A stretch of 64,000 nt of DNA from Variovorax sp. IB41. Its GTDB lineage: Bacteria; Pseudomonadota; Gammaproteobacteria; Burkholderiales; Burkholderiaceae_C. The translations under genes were made by a program, and so were the position numbers. The notes beneath the pieces are model-generated. The model had not been told where the DNA came from and did not search any database. It was given only the letters and a program-made list of their open reading frames with translations. The DNA lies in the NCBI RefSeq assembly GCF_016405905.1, contig NZ_JAEFCB010000010.1:186001-250000 (forward strand), written 5' to 3'. Positions 1-8,357 of this stretch are shown in pieces (the first letter of the stretch is position 1; each line of letters begins with the position of its first letter).

Positions 1-765
1 GAGCAGCAGGCCGCGCGAGATGTAGTCCAGCGCCATCACCGGATGCGCCATGCCCATGCCCACGCCCTGCAGCGCGAATTCGCACACCGAGATGGAGTAG
101 GGCGTCTCGATCACCGGCCGCAAGGTCTTGCCTTCCTCGGCCAGCGCCTGGTCGAGCGCGCGGCGGCCCACGTCTTCGGGGTTGAGCGCGATGAAGGGGT
201 GGCTCGCCAGGTCGTCGGCGTCCAGGATCTTCTTGCGCGCGAGCGGGTGCTTCGCGTTCATCACGATGACGCCGCACACCGCGGCGAACGGCGAGTGCTC
301 CAGGCCCGTGACCGAGAGCTCCTCGGCCATGAGCCCGAAGTCCAGCTGGCCGGCCGACACCTGCTGGTAGACCTCGCGCGAGCTCATGACCTGGAACGAC
401 AGCTGGATCTGCCGCTCGTGCAGCCCGAACGCGGCGATCGCGCGCGGCATGAAGCCGGTGCCCAGCGCGGGCAGCGAGCCGATGGCCAGCCGCCCCAGGC
501 CGAAGGACTTCAAGCTGCGGATGCGGTGCTCGATCATCTCCAGGCCGGTGAAGTAGCGGTCCACCTCGACCATGAGCGCGAGCGCCTCCTGCGTGGGCAC
601 CAGGCGTCCGCGCACCCGCTCGAACAGGCGCAGTTCGCAGGCGGTCTCGAACTTGCGCAGCGACTGGCTCACCGCGGGCTGAGACACCCCCAGCAGGTTG
701 GCCGCCTGGCTGGTCGTGCCGGCGCGCATGACCGCGCGGAACACCTCGATGTCGCGTTTTTCCAT
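1..765 (-). CDS. LysR-family transcriptional regulator (3' end outside window)
   Basis: The frame is open from the ATG at 765 to the left edge, giving 255 residues of a family that is usually about 300, so the C-terminus is cut by the window. The N-terminus (MEKRDIEVFRAVMRAGTTSQAANLLGVSQPAVSQ, broken here as MEKRDIEVFR...SQAANLLGVSQPAVSQ) is a classic LysR winged helix-turn-helix. The rest matches the periplasmic-binding-like effector domain. An ATG four bases upstream (769) is out of frame. The gene is divergent from the PLP lyase gene at 878, so it probably controls that gene and the ABC transporter, as is usual for LysR regulators. The effector is unknown; a sulfur amino acid is a guess from context. 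Confidence 0.9.
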   Translation of the reverse strand, partial: MEKRDIEVFRAVMRAGTTSQAANLLGVSQPAVSQSLRKFETACELRLFERVRGRLVPTQEALALMVEVDRYFTGLEMIEHRIRSLKSFGLGRLAIGSLPALGTGFMPRAIAAFGLHERQIQLSFQVMSSREVYQQVSAGQLDFGLMAEELSVTGLEHSPFAAVCGVIVMNAKHPLARKKILDADDLASHPFIALNPEDVGRRALDQALAEEGKTLRPVIETPYSISVCEFALQGVGMGMAHPVMALDYISRGLLL

Positions 766-767
766 CC

Positions 768-782
768 ATAACCTCTGCTTAT
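768..782. promoter_or_regulatory. Candidate LysR binding box (ATAA-N7-TTAT)
   Basis: A perfect inverted repeat ATAA-N7-TTAT fits the T-N11-A pattern of LysR boxes. It overlaps the region just upstream of the lysR start codon at 765, which suits autorepression. A second, looser repeat, ATAG-N12-CTAT at 869-888, straddles the start of the divergent gene. Binding is inferred from pattern and position only. Confidence 0.35.
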
Positions 783-877
783 TGAGCGACTCTTGCAGCC
801 TGTTGAGCCGATAGGGCGGAAGGCGAATACTTCCATGGCACCGGTCGCGGACCACCTAACCTGAACGAATAGCATAA

Positions 878-2044
878 ATGCAATCTATAGACCCAACTAA
901 TGTGGCGTTCGAGAGCCTTTCGCCCCCGGTGATGCGCGGCTCCACGGTGGTGTTCGACACCTTCGCCGACTTCGTGAACCGCAAGAGCCGCCAGCCCGAC
1001 GGCTTCAGCTACGGCATCACCGGCACGCCCACGGCGCGCGGGCTCGAGCGCAGGATCGCCGAGCTCGAAGGCGGGCGGCACTGCGTGGTCACGCCCTCGG
1101 GGCAGTCCGCGCTCATGACCACGGTGATGGGCTTCGTGCGGGGCGGCGAGCACCTTTTGGTGTCGGCCGCCTGCTACGGGGCGCTCAAGACCTTCGCGCA
1201 GAAATGGCTCGCCGCGATGAATGTCGACGTGGAGTTCTATCCGCCGGCCATCGGCGCGGAGATCGAGGCGCTCATCCGCCCGAACACGCGGATGATCTGC
1301 ATGGAATCGCCCGGCACCGTGACCATGGAGATGCAGGACACGCCCGCCATCGCGGCCGTGGCCCGGCGCCACGGCGTGCTCACGATGATGGACAACACCT
1401 GGGCGAGCCCGCTCGGGTTCCAGCCGCTCGCGAACGGGGTGGATTTCAGCATCGAGGCGGCGACCAAGTTCATGGGCGGGCACTCCGACCTCCTGATGGG
1501 CAGCATCAGCACGAACGACCACGCGCACTACGAGGTGCTGCGCGAAACGCAGAGCATCCTGGGCCAGCAGGTGAGCCCCGACGACTGCTTCCTGGTGCTG
1601 CGCGGGCTGGAGACGCTCAAGGTGCGGCTGGCCGCGCAGAGCGCCTCGACGCTGCACATCGCGCAATGGCTGCAGGCGCAGCCGGCCGTCGAGCGCCTCC
1701 TGTACCCACCACTCGAATCGGACCCGGGCCACGCGCTGTGGAAGCGCGACTTCCGCACCAACGGGTGCCTCTTCTCGCTGGTGCTCAAGCCCGCGCCCGA
1801 AGGCGCGTTCCACGGCTTCTTCGATGCGCTGCGGCACTTCGTCATCGGCGCGAGCTGGGGCGGCGTGCACAGCCTGGCCGCGTACTACCCCGCGGCGCTG
1901 CAGGCCGACCGCGTCTTCCCGGCCACCGACCAGCCAGTGGTGCGGCTGTCGATCGGGCTGGAAGACACGGACGATCTGATCGCCGATCTGAAGGCCGCGC
2001 TTGCCGGCTACAGCGCGCACGGCACCGCAGCGTCCGCGCGCTGA
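878..2044 (+). CDS. metC: Trans-sulfuration-family PLP enzyme, cystathionine beta-lyase-like
   Basis: The 388-residue protein belongs to the Cys/Met-metabolism PLP family (fold type I). The expected PLP lysine is K197 in EAATKFMGGHSD, D172 in MDNTW would contact the pyridine nitrogen, and SYGITGTPT near residue 44 is the usual substrate/PLP loop. Length fits MetC. Family members cleave cystathionine to homocysteine or degrade related thioethers and cystine, and sequence alone does not decide which. No Shine-Dalgarno sequence is visible before the ATG, so translation may be leaderless. The gene is followed after 21 bases by an amino-acid ABC permease and ATPase, which suggests uptake and cleavage of a sulfur amino acid under the divergent LysR regulator. 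Confidence 0.85.
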   Translation: MQSIDPTNVAFESLSPPVMRGSTVVFDTFADFVNRKSRQPDGFSYGITGTPTARGLERRIAELEGGRHCVVTPSGQSALMTTVMGFVRGGEHLLVSAACYGALKTFAQKWLAAMNVDVEFYPPAIGAEIEALIRPNTRMICMESPGTVTMEMQDTPAIAAVARRHGVLTMMDNTWASPLGFQPLANGVDFSIEAATKFMGGHSDLLMGSISTNDHAHYEVLRETQSILGQQVSPDDCFLVLRGLETLKVRLAAQSASTLHIAQWLQAQPAVERLLYPPLESDPGHALWKRDFRTNGCLFSLVLKPAPEGAFHGFFDALRHFVIGASWGGVHSLAAYYPAALQADRVFPATDQPVVRLSIGLEDTDDLIADLKAALAGYSAHGTAASAR

Positions 2045-2065
2045 AGAACCCCAAGGAGTCCCACG

Positions 2066-2716
2066 ATGATGGATCTGTTTCTGAGGGCGCTGCCCTTGCT
2101 CGAGAAGGCCGTGCTGGTCACGCTGGGCCTCGGGTTCTCGGCGTTCTTCTTCGGCTGCGTGCTGGGCCTTCTGATCGCGCTGGCGCGCATCTCGCCGTTC
2201 CGGCCGCTGCGCTGGTTCGCGTTCTCGTACGTGTCGGTGTTTCGCGGCACGCCCCTCCTGATCCAGATCCTCTTGATCTACTTCGGGCTGCCGACCTGGG
2301 GCATCGTGATTCCGCCCATTCCCTCGGCGCTGCTGGCGCTGAGCCTCTTCGCCGCGGCCTACCTGAGCGAGAACTTCCGCTCCGGGATCATGGCGGTGGA
2401 CAAGGGCCAGTGGGAGGCCGCCTGGGCCATGGGCATGGGCTACTGGAAGACGCTGGTGCGCATCGTGCTGCCGCAGGCCTTTCGCATCGCGCTGCCGCCG
2501 GTGGGGAGCCGCCTCATCGGCCTCATGAAGGACACCTCGCTCGCCTCGACCGTCACCGTGGTGGAGCTCACGCGCGTGGCCGAGCAGATGGGCGCGACCA
2601 CCTTCCGGTACATGGAAATGTTCCTCATCGTCGGGGCCATCTACTGGTTCATCAACCAGATCCTCACCATCCTGCAGACCTGGCTCGAAAACCGACTCTC
2701 CAAGCGCTACGCATGA
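2066..2716 (+). CDS. Amino-acid ABC transporter permease (HisM/GlnP type)
   Basis: This 216-residue inner-membrane permease has several hydrophobic helices and the EAA-loop pattern of polar amino-acid importers around residues 111-140 (WEAAWAMGMGYWKTLVRIVLPQ). The RFRGTPLLIQ-like segment (VFRGTPLLIQILLIY) is typical of the His/Glu/Gln permease family. AAGGAG precedes the ATG. The stop overlaps the next start as ATGA, so the ATPase is translationally coupled. Only one permease gene is present, so it probably works as a homodimer. Specificity is not encoded here, because the binding protein is not in view. Confidence 0.92.
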   Translation: MMDLFLRALPLLEKAVLVTLGLGFSAFFFGCVLGLLIALARISPFRPLRWFAFSYVSVFRGTPLLIQILLIYFGLPTWGIVIPPIPSALLALSLFAAAYLSENFRSGIMAVDKGQWEAAWAMGMGYWKTLVRIVLPQAFRIALPPVGSRLIGLMKDTSLASTVTVVELTRVAEQMGATTFRYMEMFLIVGAIYWFINQILTILQTWLENRLSKRYA

Positions 2717-3483
2717 ACGATTCGCTCAACCCCCCGGTGCAGGTTCGCGGACTTGCCAAGAGCTTCGGCGCCAACCAGGTGCTCAGGCACATCGACTTCT
2801 CGGTCGCGCGCGGCGAGGTGGTGGTCATCATGGGGCCCTCGGGCTCGGGCAAGACGACGCTGATCCGCTCGCTCAACTTCCTGGAGATGCCCGACAGCGG
2901 CAGCATCCGCATGTGCGGCATCGAGATCGCCGATGCGGGGCCCAGGCCCTCGGGCGAGACGCGCCGCAAGATGCGCGAGATCCGCAAGAAGACCGCGATG
3001 GTGTTCCAGTCGTTCAACCTCTTCGCGCACATGACCGCGCTGGACAACGTGATCGAGGGCATGGTCTCGGTGCAGGGCATCCGCAAGGCCGAGGCGCTGC
3101 CGCGCGGGCGCGAGCTGCTCGGCCAGGTCGGGCTGCTGGAGAAGGCGAACGAGTACCCGGGGCGCCTGTCGGGCGGGCAGAAGCAGCGCGTGGCGATTGC
3201 GCGCGCGCTCGCCATGAACCCCGAGGTGATCCTGTTCGACGAGCCCACCTCGGCGCTGGACCCCGAGCTGCGCGGCGAGGTGCTCAAGGTGATGCGCGAT
3301 CTCGCCGACAAGGGCATGACGATGCTCGTGGTGACGCACGAGACGCGCTTCGCCAAGGACGCGGCGGACCGCATCATCTTCATGGAAGGCGGCGTGATCG
3401 TGGAAGACGCGGCGCCCGATCACTTCTTCGGTGCCGCCGCGAGCCAGCGCTCCAGGGACTTCCTGGGGCTGATACAGGATTGA
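2713..3483 (+). CDS. Amino-acid ABC transporter ATP-binding protein (GlnQ type)
   Basis: The 256-residue ATPase has Walker A GPSGSGKTT at 41-49, the Q-loop in VFQSFNLF near 97-104, the signature LSGGQ at 152-156, Walker B ILFDEP at 173-178 and the H-loop in VVTHE. This is the standard order for polar amino-acid importers. The start was chosen at the ATG that overlaps the permease stop (ATGA); the same frame is open far upstream, but that part is an antisense-like shadow of metC and the permease. It energises import of an amino acid, possibly a sulfur compound given the adjacent lyase. The sulfatase gene converges 26 bases downstream. Confidence 0.93.
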   Translation: MNDSLNPPVQVRGLAKSFGANQVLRHIDFSVARGEVVVIMGPSGSGKTTLIRSLNFLEMPDSGSIRMCGIEIADAGPRPSGETRRKMREIRKKTAMVFQSFNLFAHMTALDNVIEGMVSVQGIRKAEALPRGRELLGQVGLLEKANEYPGRLSGGQKQRVAIARALAMNPEVILFDEPTSALDPELRGEVLKVMRDLADKGMTMLVVTHETRFAKDAADRIIFMEGGVIVEDAAPDHFFGAAASQRSRDFLGLIQD

Positions 3484-3509
3484 GGGGGGGCCGTGCCGCG
3501 GCGGCGCTG

Positions 3510-4859
3510 TCAGCGCTGCGGCATGTCCTTCACCGAATACCCCAGGCTCACCGTCGCATCCTCCGGAATCGCCGGCATCGTCGCATTCCACGCATCCCAG
3601 TTCGCGCGCATCGCGGCCAGCCGCTCAGGTTCCTTCTTCGCGAGGTTCGCGCGCTCGCGCTCGTCCGCCGGAATGTTGAACAGGTACTCGTTGCCATCGA
3701 CCTTCAGGTACTTCCAGTCGCCGTCGCGCATCGCCTGCTGGCCGCGGTGGTTCATGCGCCAGTGCAGCGGGCGGGCGAAGCTCTGCGTCGCGTCTTTCAG
3801 CACGGGCATGAGCGACACGCCATCGAGCGGGTAGGCCGCATCGGCCTTCACGCCGGCCGCATCGGCCTTCACGCCGGCCGCATCGAGCATGGTGGCGGAC
3901 CAGTCCATCGTCATGCACAGCTGCGTGCTCTCGCTGGCCTTGGCGATCACCGCGGGCCAGTGCGCGATCCATGGCACGCGGATGCCGCCTTCGGTCAGGT
4001 CCATCTTGCCGCCCACGAGCGGCCAGTTGTCCGAGAAGCGCTCGCCGCCGTTGTCGCTGGTGAACACCACGAGGGTGTTGTCGGCCATGCCGTGCTTCTC
4101 GAGCGCGGCCATGATCCAGCCGATGCCCTCGTCCATGTGATGGATCATGCGGCGGTACACGTGGATGTTGCCGCCGGCCAGGTCGAACAGGTTGTCCTTC
4201 ACGGCGGGCGCCTTGTCGGCGTCGTCGCGCGTCTCCCACGGCCAGTGCGGGGCGGTGTAGTGCAGGCTGAGGAAGAAGGGGGCTTCTTCCTGCTTTTGTT
4301 TTGCGGCCATGCGCTCCACGTAGTCCACGGCGCGCTTCGAAAGAATGTCGGTGAGGTAGCCCTCTTCCGCCTTGTCTTCCTCGCCGAACCACAGGTCGTG
4401 CTTGCCGGTGGAGTCGCAGTGGGTGAAGTAGTCCACGCCGCCCGACATGGGCCCGAAGAACTCGTCGTATCCCGAGCGCAGCGGCCCGAAGTGCGGCGGA
4501 TAGCCCAGGTGCCACTTGCCGATGAGCGCGGTCTGGTAGCCGCTGGCCTTGAGCAGCGAGGGCAGCGTGGGGTGGTCGGTGGGCAGGCCCAGCGTGGTGC
4601 TGCCGCGGCTGCTGCTGCGGATGGGCTCCTCGGCCGCGCCGCGCAGGCGGTACTGGTAGCGCGCGGTGATCATCGCGAACCGCGTGGGCGAGCACACGGG
4701 CGAGTTCGCGTAGCCCTGCGTGAGCTTCAAGCCATTCGCCGCCAGGCCGTCGAGCACGGGCGACACGGGGCCGAACGCGGCATCGCGGCCGCCGTAGCAG
4801 CCCAGGTCCGCATAGCCGAGGTCGTCGGCGACGATGAAGATGATGTTGGGTCGGGTCAT
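3510..4859 (-). CDS. Sulfatase (arylsulfatase family), cytoplasmic
   Basis: This 449-residue protein of the alkaline-phosphatase-like sulfatase family begins with the metal-binding motif FIVADDLGYAD (two Asp). The C56-S-P-T-R60 motif carries the cysteine that is oxidised to formylglycine. Later DNGG near the middle supplies further metal ligands. No signal peptide is visible, so it should act in the cytoplasm on imported sulfate esters. No formylglycine-generating enzyme lies nearby. It is the last gene of a leftward group with two Bug/TctC binding proteins, which suggests uptake and desulfation of an organic sulfate. A 21-bp tandem duplication inside the gene duplicates seven residues near residue 334. 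Confidence 0.92.
   Translation of the reverse strand: MTRPNIIFIVADDLGYADLGCYGGRDAAFGPVSPVLDGLAANGLKLTQGYANSPVCSPTRFAMITARYQYRLRGAAEEPIRSSSRGSTTLGLPTDHPTLPSLLKASGYQTALIGKWHLGYPPHFGPLRSGYDEFFGPMSGGVDYFTHCDSTGKHDLWFGEEDKAEEGYLTDILSKRAVDYVERMAAKQKQEEAPFFLSLHYTAPHWPWETRDDADKAPAVKDNLFDLAGGNIHVYRRMIHHMDEGIGWIMAALEKHGMADNTLVVFTSDNGGERFSDNWPLVGGKMDLTEGGIRVPWIAHWPAVIAKASESTQLCMTMDWSATMLDAAGVKADAAGVKADAAYPLDGVSLMPVLKDATQSFARPLHWRMNHRGQQAMRDGDWKYLKVDGNEYLFNIPADERERANLAKKEPERLAAMRANWDAWNATMPAIPEDATVSLGYSVKDMPQR
3838..3879. repeat. 21-bp perfect tandem duplication within the sulfatase gene
   Basis: Two identical adjacent 21-base units (3838-3858 and 3859-3879) are followed by the first six bases of a third. 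In the protein this gives the seven-residue unit A-G-V-K-A-D-A twice. It is in frame and leaves the catalytic region untouched, so it looks like a slippage or unequal-crossover expansion in a surface loop. Confidence 0.9.
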
Positions 4860-4878
4860 GTCTCTTTTTTTAAAAAGG

Positions 4879-5889
4879 TCAGGGCTGGTAACCCGATTTC
4901 TGCACGACGGGCGCCCACTGCGTCTTGTACGCCTTGAGCATCGCGATCGTCTGCGCCTGCGAGCTGACGACGGGCGTCATGCCCGAGTCCTTGAACTTGC
5001 GCTGCGTGTCGGGGTCCTGCATCACGTCGCGGATGGTCGCGGCCAGTTGCTCGATCTTGTCCTTGGGCATGGTGGCGGGCGCGAAGAAGGTGTTCCAGCC
5101 GGTGGCCGCAAGGTCCAGGCCCGCTTCCTTGAAGGTGGGAATGTTCGGCGCGAAGGGCGAGCGCTTTTCGCCCGAGAGCGCCAGGATGCGCAGCTTGCCC
5201 GCGTTGTGCTGGGGGATCACCACGTCTTCGGTATCGACGGCGATGGGCACCTGGCCGCCGATGAGGTCGTTCAAGAGCGGCGCCGAGCCGCGGTAGCCGA
5301 TCACCTGGGTCTGGACCTTGGCCTTCTCGCCGACCATGAGGCCGAAGAAGTGCGGGAGGCTCCCGGTCGCGGGCACGCCCACGTTGGCCTGCTGCGGGTT
5401 GGCGCGCATCCATGCGAGCAGGTGCGGCAGTTCGCGCACGGGCAGGGTGGGCGAGACGGCCAGCGCGAAGTCGTAGGCGTTGACATGCGACACGGGCACG
5501 AAGTCGCGCTCGGCGTCGTAGTTGTTGTCCTTGAAGACCAGGGGCGCGACCACCATCACGGCAGGGTTGGCCAGCATCAGCACGTTCTGGTTGGCGGGCG
5601 TGAGCTTGACCTGCTGCGCCGCCAGGCGCCCGCCCGCGCCGGGCTTGTTGTCCACGATGACGGGCACGCCCAGCTTGGCGCCGAGCTTCTCGCCCACGAT
5701 GCGCGCCACCCGGTCGGTGGCGCCGCCGGGGGCGTAGCCCACGACGATGTGCAGGGGGCTGTCGAGCTTCAGCTGCGCGCTGGCGGTGGTGGGCACGGCG
5801 GCGATGGACGCCATGAGGCCGGCCGCGGCCATGAGGCCGGCGGCGCGGCGGGTGATGCGTCGTGCAGTGGGTTGGTTCGGGTTCGGCAT
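4879..5889 (-). CDS. Bug/TctC-family periplasmic binding protein
   Basis: This 336-residue tripartite tricarboxylate transporter receptor has an RR-containing signal region (RRITRRAAGLMAAAGL) ending in ASA-Q. The family hallmark G-Y-A-P-G-G-A-T-D follows around residues 56-64, then DNKPGAGG. I place the start at the ATG at 5889 because GAGGAGG sits ten bases upstream; an ATG nine codons further upstream has no such site. Bug proteins bind carboxylates or aromatic acids in the periplasm. There are no TctA/TctB membrane genes here, as is common for the many orphan Bug genes in Burkholderiales. It lies between the second Bug gene and the sulfatase. Confidence 0.9.
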   Translation of the reverse strand: MPNPNQPTARRITRRAAGLMAAAGLMASIAAVPTTASAQLKLDSPLHIVVGYAPGGATDRVARIVGEKLGAKLGVPVIVDNKPGAGGRLAAQQVKLTPANQNVLMLANPAVMVVAPLVFKDNNYDAERDFVPVSHVNAYDFALAVSPTLPVRELPHLLAWMRANPQQANVGVPATGSLPHFFGLMVGEKAKVQTQVIGYRGSAPLLNDLIGGQVPIAVDTEDVVIPQHNAGKLRILALSGEKRSPFAPNIPTFKEAGLDLAATGWNTFFAPATMPKDKIEQLAATIRDVMQDPDTQRKFKDSGMTPVVSSQAQTIAMLKAYKTQWAPVVQKSGYQP

Positions 5890-5937
5890 GGTGTTGGTTC
5901 CTCCTCGTTCAGTCATTCGGTCGTCTGTCGTTCAATC

Positions 5938-6957
5938 TCAATCGTTCGCCTGGAAATTCACGGCCTTCATGATGCCGGCCCAGCGTGTCGTGTCTTCGCG
6001 CATGGTCTTCAAGAGCGCCTCGCTGCCATCGGCGATGGGGTACATGCCGTTCTGCAGCAGGAGCTGGCGCACCTCGCGCGAATTGACGGCGCGGGTGAGC
6101 TCGGCGCGCAGCTTGTCGACGGTGGCCTGCGGCGTCTTGAGCGGCGCGTAGTACGCGAACCATGCGGTGGCCACCACGTCCTTGTAGCCGGCCTCCACGA
6201 AGCACGGCAGGTTGGGCATGAGCGGCGAGCGCTTCTCGCCGCTGGTGGCCAGCACCTTCACGCGGCCCGAGGGCAGCATCTGCTGCGCGCCGCCGATGGT
6301 GTCGAAGTACACGGGCACGGTGCCGCCCATGAGGTCTTGCCGCGCGGGCGTGGAGCCGCGGTAGGGCACGTGCACCATCTTCAGGCCCGCCGCGCGGTTG
6401 AGCATTTCGCCCAGAAAGTGCGAGGGCGTGCCCGCGCCGTAGGAGCCGAAGCTCAGCTTGTCGCCTTGTGCCTTGGCCCAGGTGATGAATTCGGGGAGCG
6501 TGCTGGCGGGCACGTCCTTGTGCACGGCGAGCGCGAGCTCGAAGCGGGCCGCGTTGATGAGCGGGATGAAGTCCTTCACCGGGTCGTACGAGAGGTTGCG
6601 GTACGCGCTCGGGAACATCGTCATCATGCTGGCCGTGCCGAGCAGCAGGGTGTGGCCATCGGGCGGCGCGGTCTTCACGGCATCGACCGCGATGCGGCCG
6701 GCCGCACCCGAGCGGTTGTCGATGATGAGCGGCCCGAGCGAGTCGCGCACCTGCTGCGCGATGGCGCGCGTGAGCACGTCCTGCGTGCCGCCGGCCGGCA
6801 CGCCGATCAGCACCTTGATCGGCTGGCCCGGCACGAAGGCCTGGGCCTGCTGGGCTTGCACGCGCCCGGCGAGCGGCGCGAGGGCCAGCCCGCCCAGGGC
6901 GGCGAGTGCATGGCGGCGGTCGAAGGCGAGGCTGCGGCGGGGCATGGGCACGGGCAT
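5938..6957 (-). CDS. Second Bug/TctC-family periplasmic binding protein
   Basis: This 339-residue receptor has a signal region near residues 13-36 (RRHALAALGGLALAPLAG...VQAQQ). The ligand-loop signature GVPAGGTQDVLTRA and the conserved DNRSGAAGRIA follow, both typical of TctC proteins. It is the first gene of the leftward Bug-Bug-sulfatase group and divergent from a marR gene. It is clearly paralogous in layout to its downstream neighbour but diverged in sequence, so the two may bind different ligands or substrate and product. GGAGA lies upstream of the ATG. Confidence 0.9.
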   Translation of the reverse strand: MPVPMPRRSLAFDRRHALAALGGLALAPLAGRVQAQQAQAFVPGQPIKVLIGVPAGGTQDVLTRAIAQQVRDSLGPLIIDNRSGAAGRIAVDAVKTAPPDGHTLLLGTASMMTMFPSAYRNLSYDPVKDFIPLINAARFELALAVHKDVPASTLPEFITWAKAQGDKLSFGSYGAGTPSHFLGEMLNRAAGLKMVHVPYRGSTPARQDLMGGTVPVYFDTIGGAQQMLPSGRVKVLATSGEKRSPLMPNLPCFVEAGYKDVVATAWFAYYAPLKTPQATVDKLRAELTRAVNSREVRQLLLQNGMYPIADGSEALLKTMREDTTRWAGIMKAVNFQAND

Positions 6958-7015
6958 GGGCGGGTCTCCGGTTCTTTCGTTCGGTGGCGAACGACTTTAG
7001 AGACGCTACATTCGA

Positions 7016-7028
7016 TTGATCTAATCAA
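7016..7028. promoter_or_regulatory. Palindromic operator TTGAT-CTA-ATCAA between marR and the sulfatase operon
   Basis: A perfect inverted repeat of two 5-bp arms around CTA lies in the 94-bp intergenic region between the divergent TctC gene and the MarR gene. MarR dimers typically bind short AT-rich palindromes of this size. The site is 24 bases upstream of the marR ATG, so it could control both directions. Evidence is symmetry and position. Confidence 0.5.
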
Positions 7029-7051
7029 CCATCCCCCGGACTAACCCCCAC

Positions 7052-7564
7052 ATGCCCGCCCCAGCCTCCGCCGCGTCCCGTCGCCCGCTGGACGACCTGC
7101 TGCTGTACCGCCTGTCGCGGCTGCTGGCCGTGGCGGGGAGCATGGTGATCCGCCTGTGCGAAGGGCGCTTCGGCATCACCCGGCGCGAGTGGCGGCTGAT
7201 CGCGGTGCTGGCGAGCCGAGGCGAGCTGGGCTCTTCTCAACTGGCCGAGCATGCGCAGCTGGACCGGGCGCGCACCTCGAAGGCGGTGGGCTCGCTGGTC
7301 GCAAAGCACCTGATCTCGCGGGTGGCCAAGGCCGGGGACCGGCGGCAGGTGCAACTGGGACTCACCGAGGCGGGGCGGGCGCTGTACGACGAGCTCTTTC
7401 CGCTGGTGACGAAGATCAATGCCGACCTGATGGGTGCGCTGGATGAGGACGATGCGGCGCGCTTCGATGCTTCGTTGAATCTCTTGCAGGCGAGGGCGGA
7501 GCGGATGGTCGAAGAGGCGGTGCTGCCCAAGGCAGACCGGGGTCGCCGCGGCGCCAAGGCATAG
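7052..7564 (+). CDS. MarR-family transcriptional regulator
   Basis: The 170-residue protein shows the MarR winged helix: a dimerisation helix at the N-terminus, then ITRREWRLIAVLA, LGSSQLAEHAQLDRARTSKAV as the recognition helix region, and the wing with GDRRQVQLGLTEAGR (the conserved D-R-R). It is transcribed away from the Bug-Bug-sulfatase group and very likely represses it until an aromatic or sulfated ligand binds. A perfect palindrome lies just upstream. No partner gene follows on its own strand before dps. Confidence 0.92.
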   Translation: MPAPASAASRRPLDDLLLYRLSRLLAVAGSMVIRLCEGRFGITRREWRLIAVLASRGELGSSQLAEHAQLDRARTSKAVGSLVAKHLISRVAKAGDRRQVQLGLTEAGRALYDELFPLVTKINADLMGALDEDDAARFDASLNLLQARAERMVEEAVLPKADRGRRGAKA

Positions 7565-7682
7565 ACCCCGTGGGGACAAGCGCCCCGCACGAACACTGCC
7601 GCCCCGCCTACGCACAGCCCGATTGACGGGTGCTAGAAGTTGTCGATCGATTCCATCATCACCAACTCAGGAGCATCCCCCA

Positions 7683-8297
7683 ATGGCAGCCTCGAAGAAC
7701 ACCAAGCCGACCGCGCGCACGACGCCCGCCCGCTCGAAGCAGGAAGAAGTCAAACCCGATCTCGACCAGAAGAGCCACGAGACGCAGCGCTTCGGCGAAA
7801 TCGTGAAGCTCCCCAACGGGTTGTCGGAGAAGGTCTGCAAGGACAGCGTGGCGCTGCTGAACCAGTGCCTGGCCGACACGATCACGCTGCGCGACATGTA
7901 CAAGAAGCACCACTGGCAGGTGGTCGGCCCGACCTTCAACCAGCTGCACCTGATGTACGACCAGCACTACGAAGGGCAGGTGCTGCTGGTGGACATCCTG
8001 GCCGAGCGCATCCAGCTCCTGGGCGGCATCGCGCTCGCGATGGCGGCCGACATCGCCGAGACCACGAAGATCGCCCGCCCGCCGCGCGGCCGCGAACCCG
8101 CCGCGGTGCAACTGCGCCGGCTCGCCGAGGCGCACGAGCACATCATCGTGGGCGCGCGCGAGGCGGCCGAGAAGGTCGACAAATCGGGCGATGCGGGCAG
8201 CAACGACGTGTTCGTGAGCAATGTGCTGCGCACCAACGAACTGCAGGTGTGGTTCCTGACCGAGCACCTGGTCGCCGCGTCGCCTGTCACGGCCTGA
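7683..8297 (+). CDS. dps: Dps-family ferritin-like DNA protection protein
   Basis: This 204-residue ferritin-like protein forms the dodecameric shell that oxidises Fe(II) with peroxide and shields DNA in stress. The ferroxidase region reads KKHHWQVVGPTFNQLHLMYDQHYEGQ, with later D and E ligands in LVDILAERI. The start at 7683 is set by AGGAG eight bases upstream; the frame is open 20 codons further but without such a site. A Lys-rich extension of about 30 residues precedes the core, as in Dps proteins that bind DNA through their tail. It is a monocistronic gene. A hairpin-forming repeat follows it. Confidence 0.9.
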   Translation: MAASKNTKPTARTTPARSKQEEVKPDLDQKSHETQRFGEIVKLPNGLSEKVCKDSVALLNQCLADTITLRDMYKKHHWQVVGPTFNQLHLMYDQHYEGQVLLVDILAERIQLLGGIALAMAADIAETTKIARPPRGREPAAVQLRRLAEAHEHIIVGAREAAEKVDKSGDAGSNDVFVSNVLRTNELQVWFLTEHLVAASPVTA

Positions 8298-8357
8298 GCA
8301 ACGGCCTGAGGCAACGGCCTGCGCGTTTTCAGCGCATTGGCGATCGATCCACAAGAG

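Noticed and set aside
1204-3483. Apparent 759-residue fusion ending in the ABC ATPase
   Set aside because: Only the part after 2713 is a protein; earlier codons overlap metC and the permease in another frame.
3491-3520. GC-rich inverted sequence between the ABC ATPase and sulfatase stops
   Set aside because: Inner arms leave a one-base loop and no T-run; not a credible terminator.
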